A stretch of 45,120 nt of DNA from Hyphomonas sp. UBA5111 (GCA_002414505.1 DHZF01000066.1:1-45120); one strand, 5' to 3'. Shown: positions 16,199 to 24,678, numbered from the stretch's first letter. The notes: generated from the sequence alone by a model not told the origin. Program-made: numbers and translations.

Positions 16199-16924
16199 AT
16201 GCTTCTGGCTTTCCTTGCGAGCTTCATCATGATGACGCAGGCTCCGCCACTGGACGCGGCGCTGACCGCGACTGAAGCGCCGCGCACCCTGCGGGCCGCT
16301 TTCACTGTCGAACTGCAAAGCCAGCACGCCAGCCGCGTCTATTCCTATGACCCCCGCAACGAGAAGGGTGCCCGGTGGCAGGTTGTCTCCTGGCAGGGGG
16401 AAGATGACGAACTGGAAGAGGTGGCCGCCAACTGGGCCAATGAAGCTGCGCCGGATGGGCGCCTGTTCCCGGACGATCTGCGTGCCAGCATGGGCCGCGA
16501 AGTGCGGGTGGAGGATATGGGCCATGCCTGGCGGGTCGCGTTCCGGCACCAACCCTCGACCAATGACGGCGAATTCGATGTCTGGGCGGCCGAACGCCTG
16601 CAAGCGACGGCGTGGCTCGACCCCGTGGGCGAGCGATTTCTGCGGATCGACTATCGCCTGCCGAAGCCGGTTGCGGGACCGGAGGGCGGCAGGCTGACCC
16701 GCTATGAGCAGAGCTATTTCATCCGGACCGAGCCGCGCTGGGGTATGAGCTATGTGTCCAGCTTTTCGATTGATCTTGAAGCGCGCGCGGCCTTTCGCAC
16801 GATCTCGCGACGTTATTCGGCGAACATCATCCAGACCGAATTCTTCTTTGCAAGCGCCGAGGCCGAAACTGATTTCGAGATTCGGCGAAAAGGGCCGCAG
16901 CTCATGTCTGGATTGCCGCGCTAA
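16199..16924 (+). CDS. Hypothetical secreted protein
   Basis: I do not recognise this 241-residue protein. The first 15 or so residues (MLLAFLASFIMMTQA) form a short signal peptide. The rest alternates short strands and turns (RTLRAAFTVELQSQ, EVRVEDMGHAWRVAFRHQ, QSYFIRTEPRWGMSYVSSFSI), suggesting a beta-rich periplasmic domain. No cysteine is present in the mature part. It stands between fur and the DUF1489 gene, 162 bases after fur and 18 before the next gene. Confidence 0.7.
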   Translation: MLLAFLASFIMMTQAPPLDAALTATEAPRTLRAAFTVELQSQHASRVYSYDPRNEKGARWQVVSWQGEDDELEEVAANWANEAAPDGRLFPDDLRASMGREVRVEDMGHAWRVAFRHQPSTNDGEFDVWAAERLQATAWLDPVGERFLRIDYRLPKPVAGPEGGRLTRYEQSYFIRTEPRWGMSYVSSFSIDLEARAAFRTISRRYSANIIQTEFFFASAEAETDFEIRRKGPQLMSGLPR

Positions 16925-16942
16925 GGCGGCTAGATTGGGCGC

Positions 16943-17356
16943 ATGACGATTCACATGGTGAAGCTCTGCGTCGGCGCGGAAGATATTGACGATCTGGGGA
17001 ACTGGCAGAAGCGCCTGATGAAACAGGGGCATGAGCCGTTCCATCGCACACGCATGGTGCCGAAACAGAAAGACCAGCTGCTGGAAGGCGGGTCGATCTA
17101 TTGGGTCATCAAGGGGGCGATCCGGGTTCGCCAGCGCATCCTCGAGGTTCGTGAAGTCGCCGGAGACGGTCATACGATGTGCGAGCTTGTCTTCGATCCC
17201 AATCTGGTGCGCACCTATGCCAAGCCGAAGCGGCCTTTCCAGGGCTGGCGCTATTTGAAGCCGGGCGAGGCGCCGCGCGATCTGGGCAGCAAGGAAGCCG
17301 CTATCGACATTCCGCCTTCACTGGACGCCGCACTCAAGCAGGCGGGCGTCTGGTAG
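16943..17356 (+). CDS. DUF1489 family protein
   Basis: A 137-residue protein that resembles the alphaproteobacterial DUF1489 family along its whole length: MVKLCVGAEDIDDL at the N-terminus, HRTRMVPKQKDQLLEGGSIYW near 34-54, and PKRPFQGWRYLKPGEAPRDL near 93-112. The function is not known. Basic residues and a compact alpha/beta pattern suggest a cytoplasmic, possibly nucleic-acid-linked role, which is a guess. Confidence 0.85.
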   Translation: MTIHMVKLCVGAEDIDDLGNWQKRLMKQGHEPFHRTRMVPKQKDQLLEGGSIYWVIKGAIRVRQRILEVREVAGDGHTMCELVFDPNLVRTYAKPKRPFQGWRYLKPGEAPRDLGSKEAAIDIPPSLDAALKQAGVW

Positions 17357-17453
17357 GGGAGGCGACGTATCGTCACCAAAGAGTTTTCCTTGCGGCGTAT
17401 GTCTTGGTATCCCTCGCGCACGATGAACCAGAGTCCGGGGCAATAATTACGTG

Positions 17454-18275
17454 ATGGATCTCCTTGCGCAGTATGCGCCCCTCCTGCTGGCGCTTGCTGC
17501 CGCCGGGATCGCGGCCGGGTTGGCCGCCGGCCTGTTCGGCATTGGCGGCGGGGCCATCATCGTGCCCGTTCTGTATTTCCTGTTTGAGGGCATGGGCTAC
17601 AGCGAGACGGCGATGCATGTCGCCGTGTCCACATCGCTCGCAACGATCATCCTGACCTCGATCCGCAGCGTGCTTGCGCATAATTCTCATGGCGCCGTCG
17701 ATTGGCAGATCATTCGCGGTTGGGCGCCCTGGATCGTGATCGGCGCCCTGATCGGCATGGCGGTGAGTGGCTATTTGTCCAATCGGGGGTTGCTCGCGAT
17801 TTTCGGGTCTCTGGCCTTCCTGCTGGCCGCGCAGCTTTATTTCGGACGCCCCACATGGCGACTGGCGGAGGACATGCCGACCGGCATGGCGCGGGCAGGG
17901 CTGGGCGCGTCTGTCGGCGCACTTTCGGCCCTGATGGGAATAGGCGGCGGCACGTTCGGCGTCAGCCTGATGACGCTTTGTGGCCGTCCGATCCATCGTG
18001 CGGTTGCTACGGCGGCGGGCTGGGGTGTTGCCATCGGTCTGCCGGGTGCTTTGGCGGCGATTGTCGTCGGCTGGGGCACAGAGGGGCGGCCGCCCTTCTC
18101 GCTCGGCAATGTGAACCTCGCAGCGTTTGCGCTCATTTCCACATTCACAGTGACCATGGCGCCCGTGGGCGCGAGGTTGGCGCACAGTCTGGACGCGGCC
18201 AAGCTGAAGCGCTGGTTTGCCATCCTGCTCGCAATTGTGGCGGCGCGCATGTTGTGGAAGGCAATTGGCCTTTAG
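17454..18275 (+). CDS. TauE/SafE family sulfite/anion exporter
   Basis: A 273-residue membrane protein with about eight hydrophobic segments. It has the two family repeats GLAAGLFGIGGGAIIVPVL (about 23-41) and ALMGIGGGTFGVSLMTLCG (about 160-178), each with the G-I-G-G-G turn. TauE/SafE members export sulfite, sulfoacetate or other organic acids; the substrate here cannot be read. A GTG at 17451 directly precedes the ATG at 17454, and I prefer the ATG. Its stop overlaps the convergent HupE stop by a few bases. The methionine gamma-lyase, which also releases sulfur compounds, is 13 kb away and not obviously linked. Confidence 0.92.
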   Translation: MDLLAQYAPLLLALAAAGIAAGLAAGLFGIGGGAIIVPVLYFLFEGMGYSETAMHVAVSTSLATIILTSIRSVLAHNSHGAVDWQIIRGWAPWIVIGALIGMAVSGYLSNRGLLAIFGSLAFLLAAQLYFGRPTWRLAEDMPTGMARAGLGASVGALSALMGIGGGTFGVSLMTLCGRPIHRAVATAAGWGVAIGLPGALAAIVVGWGTEGRPPFSLGNVNLAAFALISTFTVTMAPVGARLAHSLDAAKLKRWFAILLAIVAARMLWKAIGL

Positions 18276-19240
18276 AAAAAGGTCTCTGCGATCCGTTCTA
18301 TGGCCCAGAAACTGCCCGTGATGCCGATGCTATAGGCCAAGGCTGTGCGCAGCGCGGGTTCGCCTTTGCGATAGAGGTGGCGCCCCAGCCAAGCGAGCGC
18401 CAGCACGAAAAGGACGAAAGCGACTTGTCCGGCCTCGACGCCAAGATTGAACAGGAGCAGGGCCATCACTTCCGCGCCCTTCGGCAAGCCGATCTCTGAC
18501 AGGGCGCCCGCAAAACCGAATCCGTGCACGAGACCGAACCCGAAGGCGATGATCCAGGGGCGGGTTTGCGCGAGCGTCTCCTGTCCCCGCATCCGGTAAA
18601 TCGCTTCAGCGCCCAGCAGGGCAATGCTCATCGCGATGACGATTTCTACCGGCGGGCCGGGTAGGGTGATCCCGCCGAGGGCGGACGCGGCGAGGGTGAT
18701 GGAGTGCGCGACCGTGAAGGCGGTCACCGTGGCGAGCAACTGGCGCGGTCTGACCAGCAGGACCAGACCCAGCACGAAGAGCAAATGATCGAACCCGAAC
18801 AGGATGTGTTCCACCCCGATCCGGAAATAGGCGAATATTGGCGCCCCCTGTGGTCCGCTCAGCTCAACAGAGCTGGCGCCGGGGCGCAGCACGGCTGAAA
18901 TGTCGTCTGCTTCCAGCCGGTCAAGCCGCAGGAAGACATCCGTCAGGGTGCGGTCCAGGCCGTCGATCGACAGGTCGCCTGAGTTCAGGTCGCAATTCAT
19001 CGACCAGCGCGTGATCAGGGTTGCGGCGGGCGCCGATATGCGTTCATTCCGGCGCGCGCACTCACCGGGAAACATGGGCTCAAGTTTCAGACGTCGGCCA
19101 TCGAGTACCGGCTGTTTCCATATGACGTCATACTGGCCCGCCTCGGTTTCGGTAATTTCCAGATAGGCCGGGCGCACTTCATGGGCAGCCGCGCACAGGG
19201 CAATCAGGACGACGGCCAGCAGACAGAGTGCAACCCGCAT
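18272..19240 (-). CDS. HupE/UreJ-type membrane protein with exported N-terminal domain
   Basis: A 322-residue protein. Residues 1-19 are a signal peptide ending in CAAA, so signal peptidase cleavage would leave His20 as the mature N-terminus (HEVRPAYLEI). Residues 20-135 form a soluble, beta-rich domain with Cys61 and Cys83. The C-terminal half has about six to seven membrane helices carrying HILFGFDHLLFVLGLVLLV and FGFGLVHGFGFAGALSEIG, the histidine-rich motifs of the HupE/UreJ family. Relatives are nickel or cobalt permeases, but the large-domain subgroup is uncharacterised. The start overlaps the PpiC stop (ATGA), making it the last gene of a three-gene operon. Confidence 0.88.
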   Translation of the reverse strand: MRVALCLLAVVLIALCAAAHEVRPAYLEITETEAGQYDVIWKQPVLDGRRLKLEPMFPGECARRNERISAPAATLITRWSMNCDLNSGDLSIDGLDRTLTDVFLRLDRLEADDISAVLRPGASSVELSGPQGAPIFAYFRIGVEHILFGFDHLLFVLGLVLLVRPRQLLATVTAFTVAHSITLAASALGGITLPGPPVEIVIAMSIALLGAEAIYRMRGQETLAQTRPWIIAFGFGLVHGFGFAGALSEIGLPKGAEVMALLLFNLGVEAGQVAFVLFVLALAWLGRHLYRKGEPALRTALAYSIGITGSFWAIERIAETFF

Positions 19241-20073
19241 CAGTCTAGTCCCTCTATCACGACCTCATAGCGGGCGATGATGTCCTGAATGGCCTTTTCG
19301 TTCGCGTCACGCCGGGTCTGCTCCAGCCAGTCCTTGCGGACCTCTGGTGCGACGTCCTCAAACGGGGAAAGCTTCTCAGGTGTAGATTTCGTGATCTGGA
19401 CGAGGTGCACGCCATATGCCGAGGCGACGGGGCCTTGCCAGTCCTCGGAGACCGGAAGGGTGGACAGGCTCTCCGCAAAGGCGCCGCCGAATTGGCGCGC
19501 GAGTTCCCGGAAAGGAATGTCGCCATATTGCCGCTGGAGCATGAAGGGATCGCCGAGCGTGGCGCTGTCCGGGGGATTGGACCCGCCCAGGCTCGCGAGG
19601 GCGGTCTCAGCGGCCGGACTTGCCTCGGCGCCGCGCACATCCGGGCTGAAATAGACATGGCTGAAGGTCAGTGTTGCTGGCTGAGTAAACCGCTCGGGAT
19701 ATCTCGTGTGCCAATCTTGCAAATCCTGTTCGGTCGGAATTGGATCTTCCTGCAGGTCCGAGACCATGAAAGTCATCTTCTGGGCAAGGCGCCGGGTGAT
19801 GATCGTATCGTTCCGGTCCAGCCCGAGCCGGCGCGCTTCCCGTGCCAGCGCTTCATCACGCACATGGTCTGAGAGCATCGCGGCCATGTCGGCCTCGCCG
19901 GGGAGGGCGCCTGCCTCGGACGTGTAGAGCGCGGCCATCCGTTCGAGTTCGCTTGCAGAAACGGAGATGGTGGACTCGGTCCGGGCCGACCGCGCCTGCC
20001 AGACTGCATGCGCGCCAAATACCAAGGCCGCCACCACGACAAAATGAACGAGTGGATCTCGCAGGAACTTCAA
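19240..20073 (-). CDS. Membrane-anchored PpiC-type peptidyl-prolyl isomerase
   Basis: A 277-residue protein with one N-terminal membrane segment (FVVVAALVFGAHAVW, about 12-26) and a periplasmic part. The parvulin-like domain lies at about 135-255: ATLTFSHVYFSPDVRG begins the first strand, GDIPFRELARQFGGAFAESL follows, and GPVASAYGVHLVQITKSTP matches the parvulin end (G-x-H-x-V). An SurA/PrsA-like helical part precedes it. Such proteins assist folding of exported proteins. It lies 12 bases after the DUF3604 gene and overlaps the HupE gene, so its clients may be one or both of these. This last point is inference. Confidence 0.88.
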   Translation of the reverse strand: MKFLRDPLVHFVVVAALVFGAHAVWQARSARTESTISVSASELERMAALYTSEAGALPGEADMAAMLSDHVRDEALAREARRLGLDRNDTIITRRLAQKMTFMVSDLQEDPIPTEQDLQDWHTRYPERFTQPATLTFSHVYFSPDVRGAEASPAAETALASLGGSNPPDSATLGDPFMLQRQYGDIPFRELARQFGGAFAESLSTLPVSEDWQGPVASAYGVHLVQITKSTPEKLSPFEDVAPEVRKDWLEQTRRDANEKAIQDIIARYEVVIEGLD

Positions 20074-20085
20074 GGCGCTAGTCCC

Positions 20086-21996
20086 TTATTCGGCTGGAAT
20101 GTACCAGATCGGCGAGGTGTAGGCGCGCTCCTGAATGGTCTGGGGCACGTCAGGGCGGGGCTCGACATTCCCGCGCATGGCTTCCCAGGTGGACCAGCGG
20201 CAGCTCGGGTTTTCCAGCACACGGACATAATAGGTCGCGCGCTGTGCCACATCGAAATCCGGATCCTGCCAGACGGCTTTCAGCTCACTGGCGCCTTCTC
20301 CGGTCGGCGTGCAGGTGTCCATGTCGACGGCTGCGCCATTATCTGCGCAGCGATGCGTGGCCGGGTCGGGCGAGCCATTGTAGCAGGCGACATCATAGAT
20401 AGCTTCTCCGCCGGACGTGACCTTCACGATCTGGACGCGCTGAAGGGCGCCCATATTGGGATCGCGCTGTGCCCAAGCGAGGAATACCGGAGCTTCACCA
20501 GTGCCGACGAGGTCGCTGCCCATCGACACACCGCCCTCATAGGCTTGTCGGGTCAGGTCGGCGTCGTCCAGCATGTCTTCCGTATACCCATACCCGCCAA
20601 AGAAACGGACTTTCATGCGTGGGCCGGTCGTTGCAAAGGTTTCCTTGCGGCGGAAGGCATCAAAGATGGATTCGCGCGTATTTTCCTCGGCCCACACGCC
20701 GGTCAGGCCAGACGCGGCCCAGCGGGAAAACCATTCCCGTGCATTATTGACCATCGGGTTGTCGGGCTGGGAATCCCAGCTCTTAGTGCCCAGGAATGGA
20801 ACCGAGCCGCGTGCCATCGGGGTGCCGTCGACAATGCCAACTTTCGACCAGTAGTCATTCTCGGCATAGGCGCCGCCTGCCACATGACTATCGGACGCTC
20901 CGACGAGGCCGAAGTGGAACGGATCGAATCCCTGCTCCTCCTGAAGCTTCAAGCCATTGCGGTAGGCTTCGCGGACATAGCCGCCTTCCGTTTTCGACAC
21001 CTGGAAGGAAGCCAGTAGCCGGTCATAGATTTCGAAGTCGGCCCATTCATCATTGGGCGACAGGGCAGGGTGGGTCTCGCTGGTGCCCTTCACTTGCGTC
21101 ACCTCGACCAGTGGCTCATTGCGCATGCGCTGGTCGGCGTAGGCCACATCCAGCGGATCGCCATTATAGGTTTCCAGACGGAACATTTGTCCATCGGATA
21201 CATTCGAATTATGCGGGATGGCGATGGCTTCATAGCCTTCGGCGCGTTGCTCATCCATCCAGTCCCACAAATCTTCCGGATTGGGCGAATCCAGGGTCGA
21301 AAAGGCGCGGTCCGGCGCGTCGCCTTTGAAGAAGACATTGCGGTGGAGGTTGCCGCCGGCAAATGAGCCATCCTCATCATTGACAGTTACGGACGTGAAC
21401 TCATAGGCGGCAAACGTCGTGAACTCGCCGGGCACATAATATTTGTCGGCAGCGTCAATATTCTGCTGCCAGACCGAGCCCATGATCTCGGTGTCGTACA
21501 TTTCCTCAATCGGTTCGCCCGAGCGAACCGACGCGCCGACGCCTTGGAAAGCCGCCGTAATCTTTGCGGGGTCGGTCGAGAACATATCCTTGGCGCGCGG
21601 CAATTCGGAAAGCTCCGTGCCGGGCGTATCCATGACGGGCAGGATGCCAAGATATTCGGCATGGTCGGTCACGGTGTAGAAATCGAGCGGGCCGCCCGCA
21701 ATGGTCATGTCAAAGCCGGACGGGTGGGTGATCGTTTCGCCCCGGGCAAACCGGTAGGCGTCATCGGCGGTGCGCCGGACATTGAAGATATATGCATCAA
21801 AGCTGGAGCGCGTGTGGATGTGCAAGTCGCCGAAATAGGCATTCCGGTCTTCACTGTATCCAGCCGTCCGCCCTGTGACAGGCGCGGTTTGCTCAATTTG
21901 CGCAGTATCGCTGTCCGGTGCAGAATTGTCTGGCGCGGAGCTATCACACGCAGCCAGTGCAATCGCCGAAACGGCGAGGCCCAACAATCTCTTCAT
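20086..21996 (-). CDS. DUF3604 family lipoprotein (PHP-like predicted metalloenzyme)
   Basis: A 636-residue exported protein. The signal peptide ends at lipobox ALAAC (Cys17), so it is probably a lipoprotein. After a low-complexity linker, AYFGDLHIHTRSSFDAY (about 53-69) gives the H-x-H of PHP/amidohydrolase-like metal sites. TDHAEYLG (110-117) supplies Asp-His, and later GASDSHVAGG adds another Asp-x-His. The set matches DUF3604, a large family with no established reaction. I chose the ATG at 21996 with GGAGG upstream; a start at 22032 would bury the signal peptide. It heads an operon with PpiC and HupE genes. A hydrolase or phosphoesterase role is inferred from the metal motifs. Confidence 0.9.
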   Translation of the reverse strand: MKRLLGLAVSAIALAACDSSAPDNSAPDSDTAQIEQTAPVTGRTAGYSEDRNAYFGDLHIHTRSSFDAYIFNVRRTADDAYRFARGETITHPSGFDMTIAGGPLDFYTVTDHAEYLGILPVMDTPGTELSELPRAKDMFSTDPAKITAAFQGVGASVRSGEPIEEMYDTEIMGSVWQQNIDAADKYYVPGEFTTFAAYEFTSVTVNDEDGSFAGGNLHRNVFFKGDAPDRAFSTLDSPNPEDLWDWMDEQRAEGYEAIAIPHNSNVSDGQMFRLETYNGDPLDVAYADQRMRNEPLVEVTQVKGTSETHPALSPNDEWADFEIYDRLLASFQVSKTEGGYVREAYRNGLKLQEEQGFDPFHFGLVGASDSHVAGGAYAENDYWSKVGIVDGTPMARGSVPFLGTKSWDSQPDNPMVNNAREWFSRWAASGLTGVWAEENTRESIFDAFRRKETFATTGPRMKVRFFGGYGYTEDMLDDADLTRQAYEGGVSMGSDLVGTGEAPVFLAWAQRDPNMGALQRVQIVKVTSGGEAIYDVACYNGSPDPATHRCADNGAAVDMDTCTPTGEGASELKAVWQDPDFDVAQRATYYVRVLENPSCRWSTWEAMRGNVEPRPDVPQTIQERAYTSPIWYIPAE

Positions 21997-22088
21997 GTCT
22001 TCCTCCCAAGGGGCATGTTTGCCTGCCCTCATGGGTTGGAAGTTTGCGATGATAACGGAAAGCTGTCCAGCTTGACGCCCGGGAAGGA

Positions 22089-22457
22089 TCAGATGGGGCT
22101 GATATCGGTAATCTTGTAAGTGAGCGGCGTTTCGCCATGGCTGGCGATGGTTACATATTCGCCTTCCTTGAAGATATGTTCGCCCAGCTTGTAGCCGGCT
22201 TCGTCATCCCCCTCATCGTCTTCATCATAATGGAAGAACCAGCGACTGCCGCGATGGGTCAGCAGGCCATCGGCATGCTCGTCAGGGTCCGGGCTGAAGC
22301 GCACGACGCGGCAGGCGGACCGGTTGTCGCGCCATGCATCGACATCGATCTGGCCCTCAGCGGTCAGTGGCGCGACCAGCGTGTAGCCTTGCCCGGCATC
22401 GCCGTTCGGCAGGCCGGGATTGCGGGCGAGTTGCAGTACGATCTTTGAAAGGCTCAT
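22089..22457 (-). CDS. Conserved small acidic hypothetical protein
   Basis: I do not recognise this 122-residue protein. It has no signal peptide or membrane segment. Notable are a very acidic run (HYDEDDEGDDEAGYKLGE, about 77-94) and a strand-rich C-terminus (EYVTIASHGETPLTYKITDI). The ATG at 22457 has AGGAGA eight bases ahead; the longer frame to 22565 overlaps the upstream gene. It begins 13 bases after the universal stress protein stop, so the two are surely co-transcribed and it may belong to the same stress response. Confidence 0.8.
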   Translation of the reverse strand: MSLSKIVLQLARNPGLPNGDAGQGYTLVAPLTAEGQIDVDAWRDNRSACRVVRFSPDPDEHADGLLTHRGSRWFFHYDEDDEGDDEAGYKLGEHIFKEGEYVTIASHGETPLTYKITDISPI

Positions 22458-22470
22458 GCCTGAATCTCCT

Positions 22471-23301
22471 TTAGTGGGCCAACGCCAGAGCGGGGGCGTT
22501 ATCGGCGCGTAGCAAGCGGCGTGTGGTGCCGCCGAAAATGCGTTCGGCGAGGCGGGAATGACCATAGGCGCCCGCCAGGATCATGCTGGCCCCAGTGCCT
22601 TTTGCCATGGCGAGCAGGCCGGAGGAGACTTCGCCTTCGATTTCCATGACCCGTGAGGAAATACCCTGCAGGACCAGCCATTCCACGAGCGCTTCCGGTG
22701 CTGCAACCTCGCGTTGGGGATCCTTGTTCAGATCATCCGTGTTCTGGGCGATAATGACGTCACCAAAGGCGCGCAGGAGCGGGAGGTGGAAACGGACGGT
22801 CCGGGCTGCGCCATTGCTGCCATCCCAAGCGATAATGGCGGGGCCGTCCATGTCTGTTGTCGTCCCGGCCAGAACGACCGGAAGGTGGGCTTCCATCAGG
22901 ACATATTCGAAGGACACATTCAGCGGTTGTGAGCCGTCCGCAGCTGAGCGCGGAAACACTACCGCCTCGGACAGGGCGGCGGCATCCGACGCCGCACGCT
23001 CGACCGTGTTGACCTCGTGCTTGAACTCGCAGGTGACCGTCTCCTCGCCTTGCGTCGCCTGTTTGAAAGCTTCGCGGGCGTTGGTCAGGACCTCTTCCTG
23101 CATATCGAAGACCGACTGGGTGGCGACGCTGGTGAGACCTGCAGCCTCCGGCGTGGCAATCACCATCAGGGCGGCGTTCGGATCGGGCAGGGCGCACAGG
23201 GCCCGCAGCGGCACATTCATGCGGCGGGCCAGCGACAGGGCGGTGCGGATGGTGGCAAGGTCGGTCTCAACCGTCCCCTGCAACATGGCGACTACGGACA
23301 T
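22471..23301 (-). CDS. Universal stress protein, two-domain UspA type
   Basis: A 276-residue protein with the length of two Usp domains in tandem. The first half (SVVAMLQGTVETDLATIRTAL) is degenerate. The second begins PAIIAWDGSNGAARTVRFHLPLL at about 155 and ends with the nucleotide-binding loop LAGAYGHSRLAERIFGGTTR at about 242-261, as in many alphaproteobacterial Usp proteins. Usp proteins act in survival under starvation, oxygen limitation or oxidative stress. GGAG precedes the ATG. A 9-base inverted repeat lies 27 bases upstream. Confidence 0.9.
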   Translation of the reverse strand: MSVVAMLQGTVETDLATIRTALSLARRMNVPLRALCALPDPNAALMVIATPEAAGLTSVATQSVFDMQEEVLTNAREAFKQATQGEETVTCEFKHEVNTVERAASDAAALSEAVVFPRSAADGSQPLNVSFEYVLMEAHLPVVLAGTTTDMDGPAIIAWDGSNGAARTVRFHLPLLRAFGDVIIAQNTDDLNKDPQREVAAPEALVEWLVLQGISSRVMEIEGEVSSGLLAMAKGTGASMILAGAYGHSRLAERIFGGTTRRLLRADNAPALALAH

Positions 23302-23327
23302 GGGCTCACTCCTAGCGTCAGTCAGGT

Positions 23328-23354
23328 TCGATAAATCTGTGTAACATTTATCGA
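23328..23354. promoter_or_regulatory. Inverted repeat upstream of universal stress gene
   Basis: TCGATAAAT and ATTTATCGA form a perfect 9-base dyad with a 9-base spacer in the 77-base gap between leucine dehydrogenase and the universal stress gene. AT-rich arms and lack of a T-run argue for a protein-binding site rather than a terminator. It does not match the FNR/CRP-type TTGAT-N4-ATCAA pattern. Confidence 0.5.
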
Positions 23355-23378
23355 CCCCGTTGAACTAGGTGAGACTAC

Positions 23379-24419
23379 CTAATCCGTCCGGCCAATCCTC
23401 TGGCGGGCAATCCGGCCTGCAACGAGATTGGTTGGTTCGTCATTTTCCAGTGCAGTATCAAGTACTTGCCCCAGCGTTGTCATCAGGGCCTTCACCTTGC
23501 CGTCCACCCAGTCGCGCGAATAGGTGCCGGAAATCTCCGCGCATACATTGATGATCCCGCCGCCATTAATGACGTAGTCCGGCGCGTAGAGGATGCCGCG
23601 CCGGCGCAGCAATTCGCCCATTTCCGGAACGACAAGCTGGTTGTTCGCGCCGCCAGCAATCGCCTTCACACGGAATCGCTCCAGCGTCTGTTCATTGATG
23701 ATGGCGCCCAGGGCATTCGGAGAGAAGATATCAGCCTCGACGTCATAGATATCGTCCGGCTGCACGATCCTAGCGCCGGTGCGGGCCGAAATATCCGACA
23801 GGGCCGCTTGGTCAATATCGGTGATGACGAGGTTTGCGCCGGCCTTGGCCAGATGCTCGCACACATGCCCGCCGACCGAGCCGACGCCTTGCACGGCAAT
23901 CGTCCGCCCGGTCAGGTCATCCGTCCCGAAGGCACGCTTCGAGGTTTCGCGAATGCCGAGATAGATTCCCAATGCGGTGATCGGAGAGGGATCTCCGCTG
24001 GCCGCGGCGCCTTCATCGAGGCCGGCGACATGGGCCGTTTCCTCACGCACGATCTGCATGTCCGCCACGCCGATCCCGACATCTTCGGCGGTGATATATT
24101 TGCCTCGGAGGCTTTCCACCGCCCGGCCGAAGGCCCGGAACAGGTCGGGTGACTTGTCAGTCTTTGCGTCGCCCCAGATCACCGCCTTGCCGCCGCCGAG
24201 GGGGATGTCGGCCATGGCATTCTTGTAGCTCATGCCCTGGCTGAGCCGCAGGGCGTCGCGCAACATGGCCTCGCCGGTGGTGTAATTCCACATGCGGCAG
24301 CCGCCTGCCGCCGGTCCCAGCGCCGTCGAATGGATCGCAATGATCGCTTTCAGGCCGCTTGCCGCGTCATGAAACAGGTGGACGCCCTCATGGGCATCAA
24401 AGGATGAATGGTCGAACAT
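23379..24419 (-). CDS. Leucine dehydrogenase (Glu/Leu/Phe/Val dehydrogenase family)
   Basis: A 346-residue NAD-dependent amino-acid dehydrogenase that interconverts branched-chain amino acids and 2-oxo acids with ammonia. The N-terminal catalytic part has GPAAGGCRMW (35-44), Lys66 in QGMSYKNA and Lys78 in PLGGGKAVIWGD. These are the two conserved lysines of leucine dehydrogenase. The NAD-binding fold shows VQGVGSVGGHVCEHLAKAG near 177-195. Leucine is the most likely substrate by length and sequence, but valine or phenylalanine remain possible. The universal stress gene lies 77 bases downstream on the same strand. Confidence 0.93.
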   Translation of the reverse strand: MFDHSSFDAHEGVHLFHDAASGLKAIIAIHSTALGPAAGGCRMWNYTTGEAMLRDALRLSQGMSYKNAMADIPLGGGKAVIWGDAKTDKSPDLFRAFGRAVESLRGKYITAEDVGIGVADMQIVREETAHVAGLDEGAAASGDPSPITALGIYLGIRETSKRAFGTDDLTGRTIAVQGVGSVGGHVCEHLAKAGANLVITDIDQAALSDISARTGARIVQPDDIYDVEADIFSPNALGAIINEQTLERFRVKAIAGGANNQLVVPEMGELLRRRGILYAPDYVINGGGIINVCAEISGTYSRDWVDGKVKALMTTLGQVLDTALENDEPTNLVAGRIARQRIGRTD

Positions 24420-24678
24420 GAGAGGGTCATCAGTTGCAAATGAAACGAAGGGGCGTTTAGGCCCTTGCCGATGACCGCGTCAACAGGCGCGCGCCCTTGG
24501 ACATGGCGCGAAAATGGCATATCTGCCTCGGCGCAGGCCAGACAAGGTCCGACATTATCGTCAGGAGTTCCCGGCAAACCCTCAAATTCCGCCCAAATCG
24601 CGTTCAGGGTGCATTCTGCTTAACCACCCAGTGCGTTGACACCTCAGCAGGATTTGCGGCGTATCCTGCCCGCCAGAC

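Noticed and set aside
20008..21018. 336-residue plus-strand frame opposite the DUF3604 gene, and a similar 352-residue frame at 26212-27270 opposite the acidic protein
   Set aside because: Both are antisense frames with biased composition and no recognisable domain.
24636..24667. TTGACA and TATCCT as a promoter for trkH
   Set aside because: The spacing is 20 bases, longer than sigma70 promoters use, and the start codon lies unusually close.
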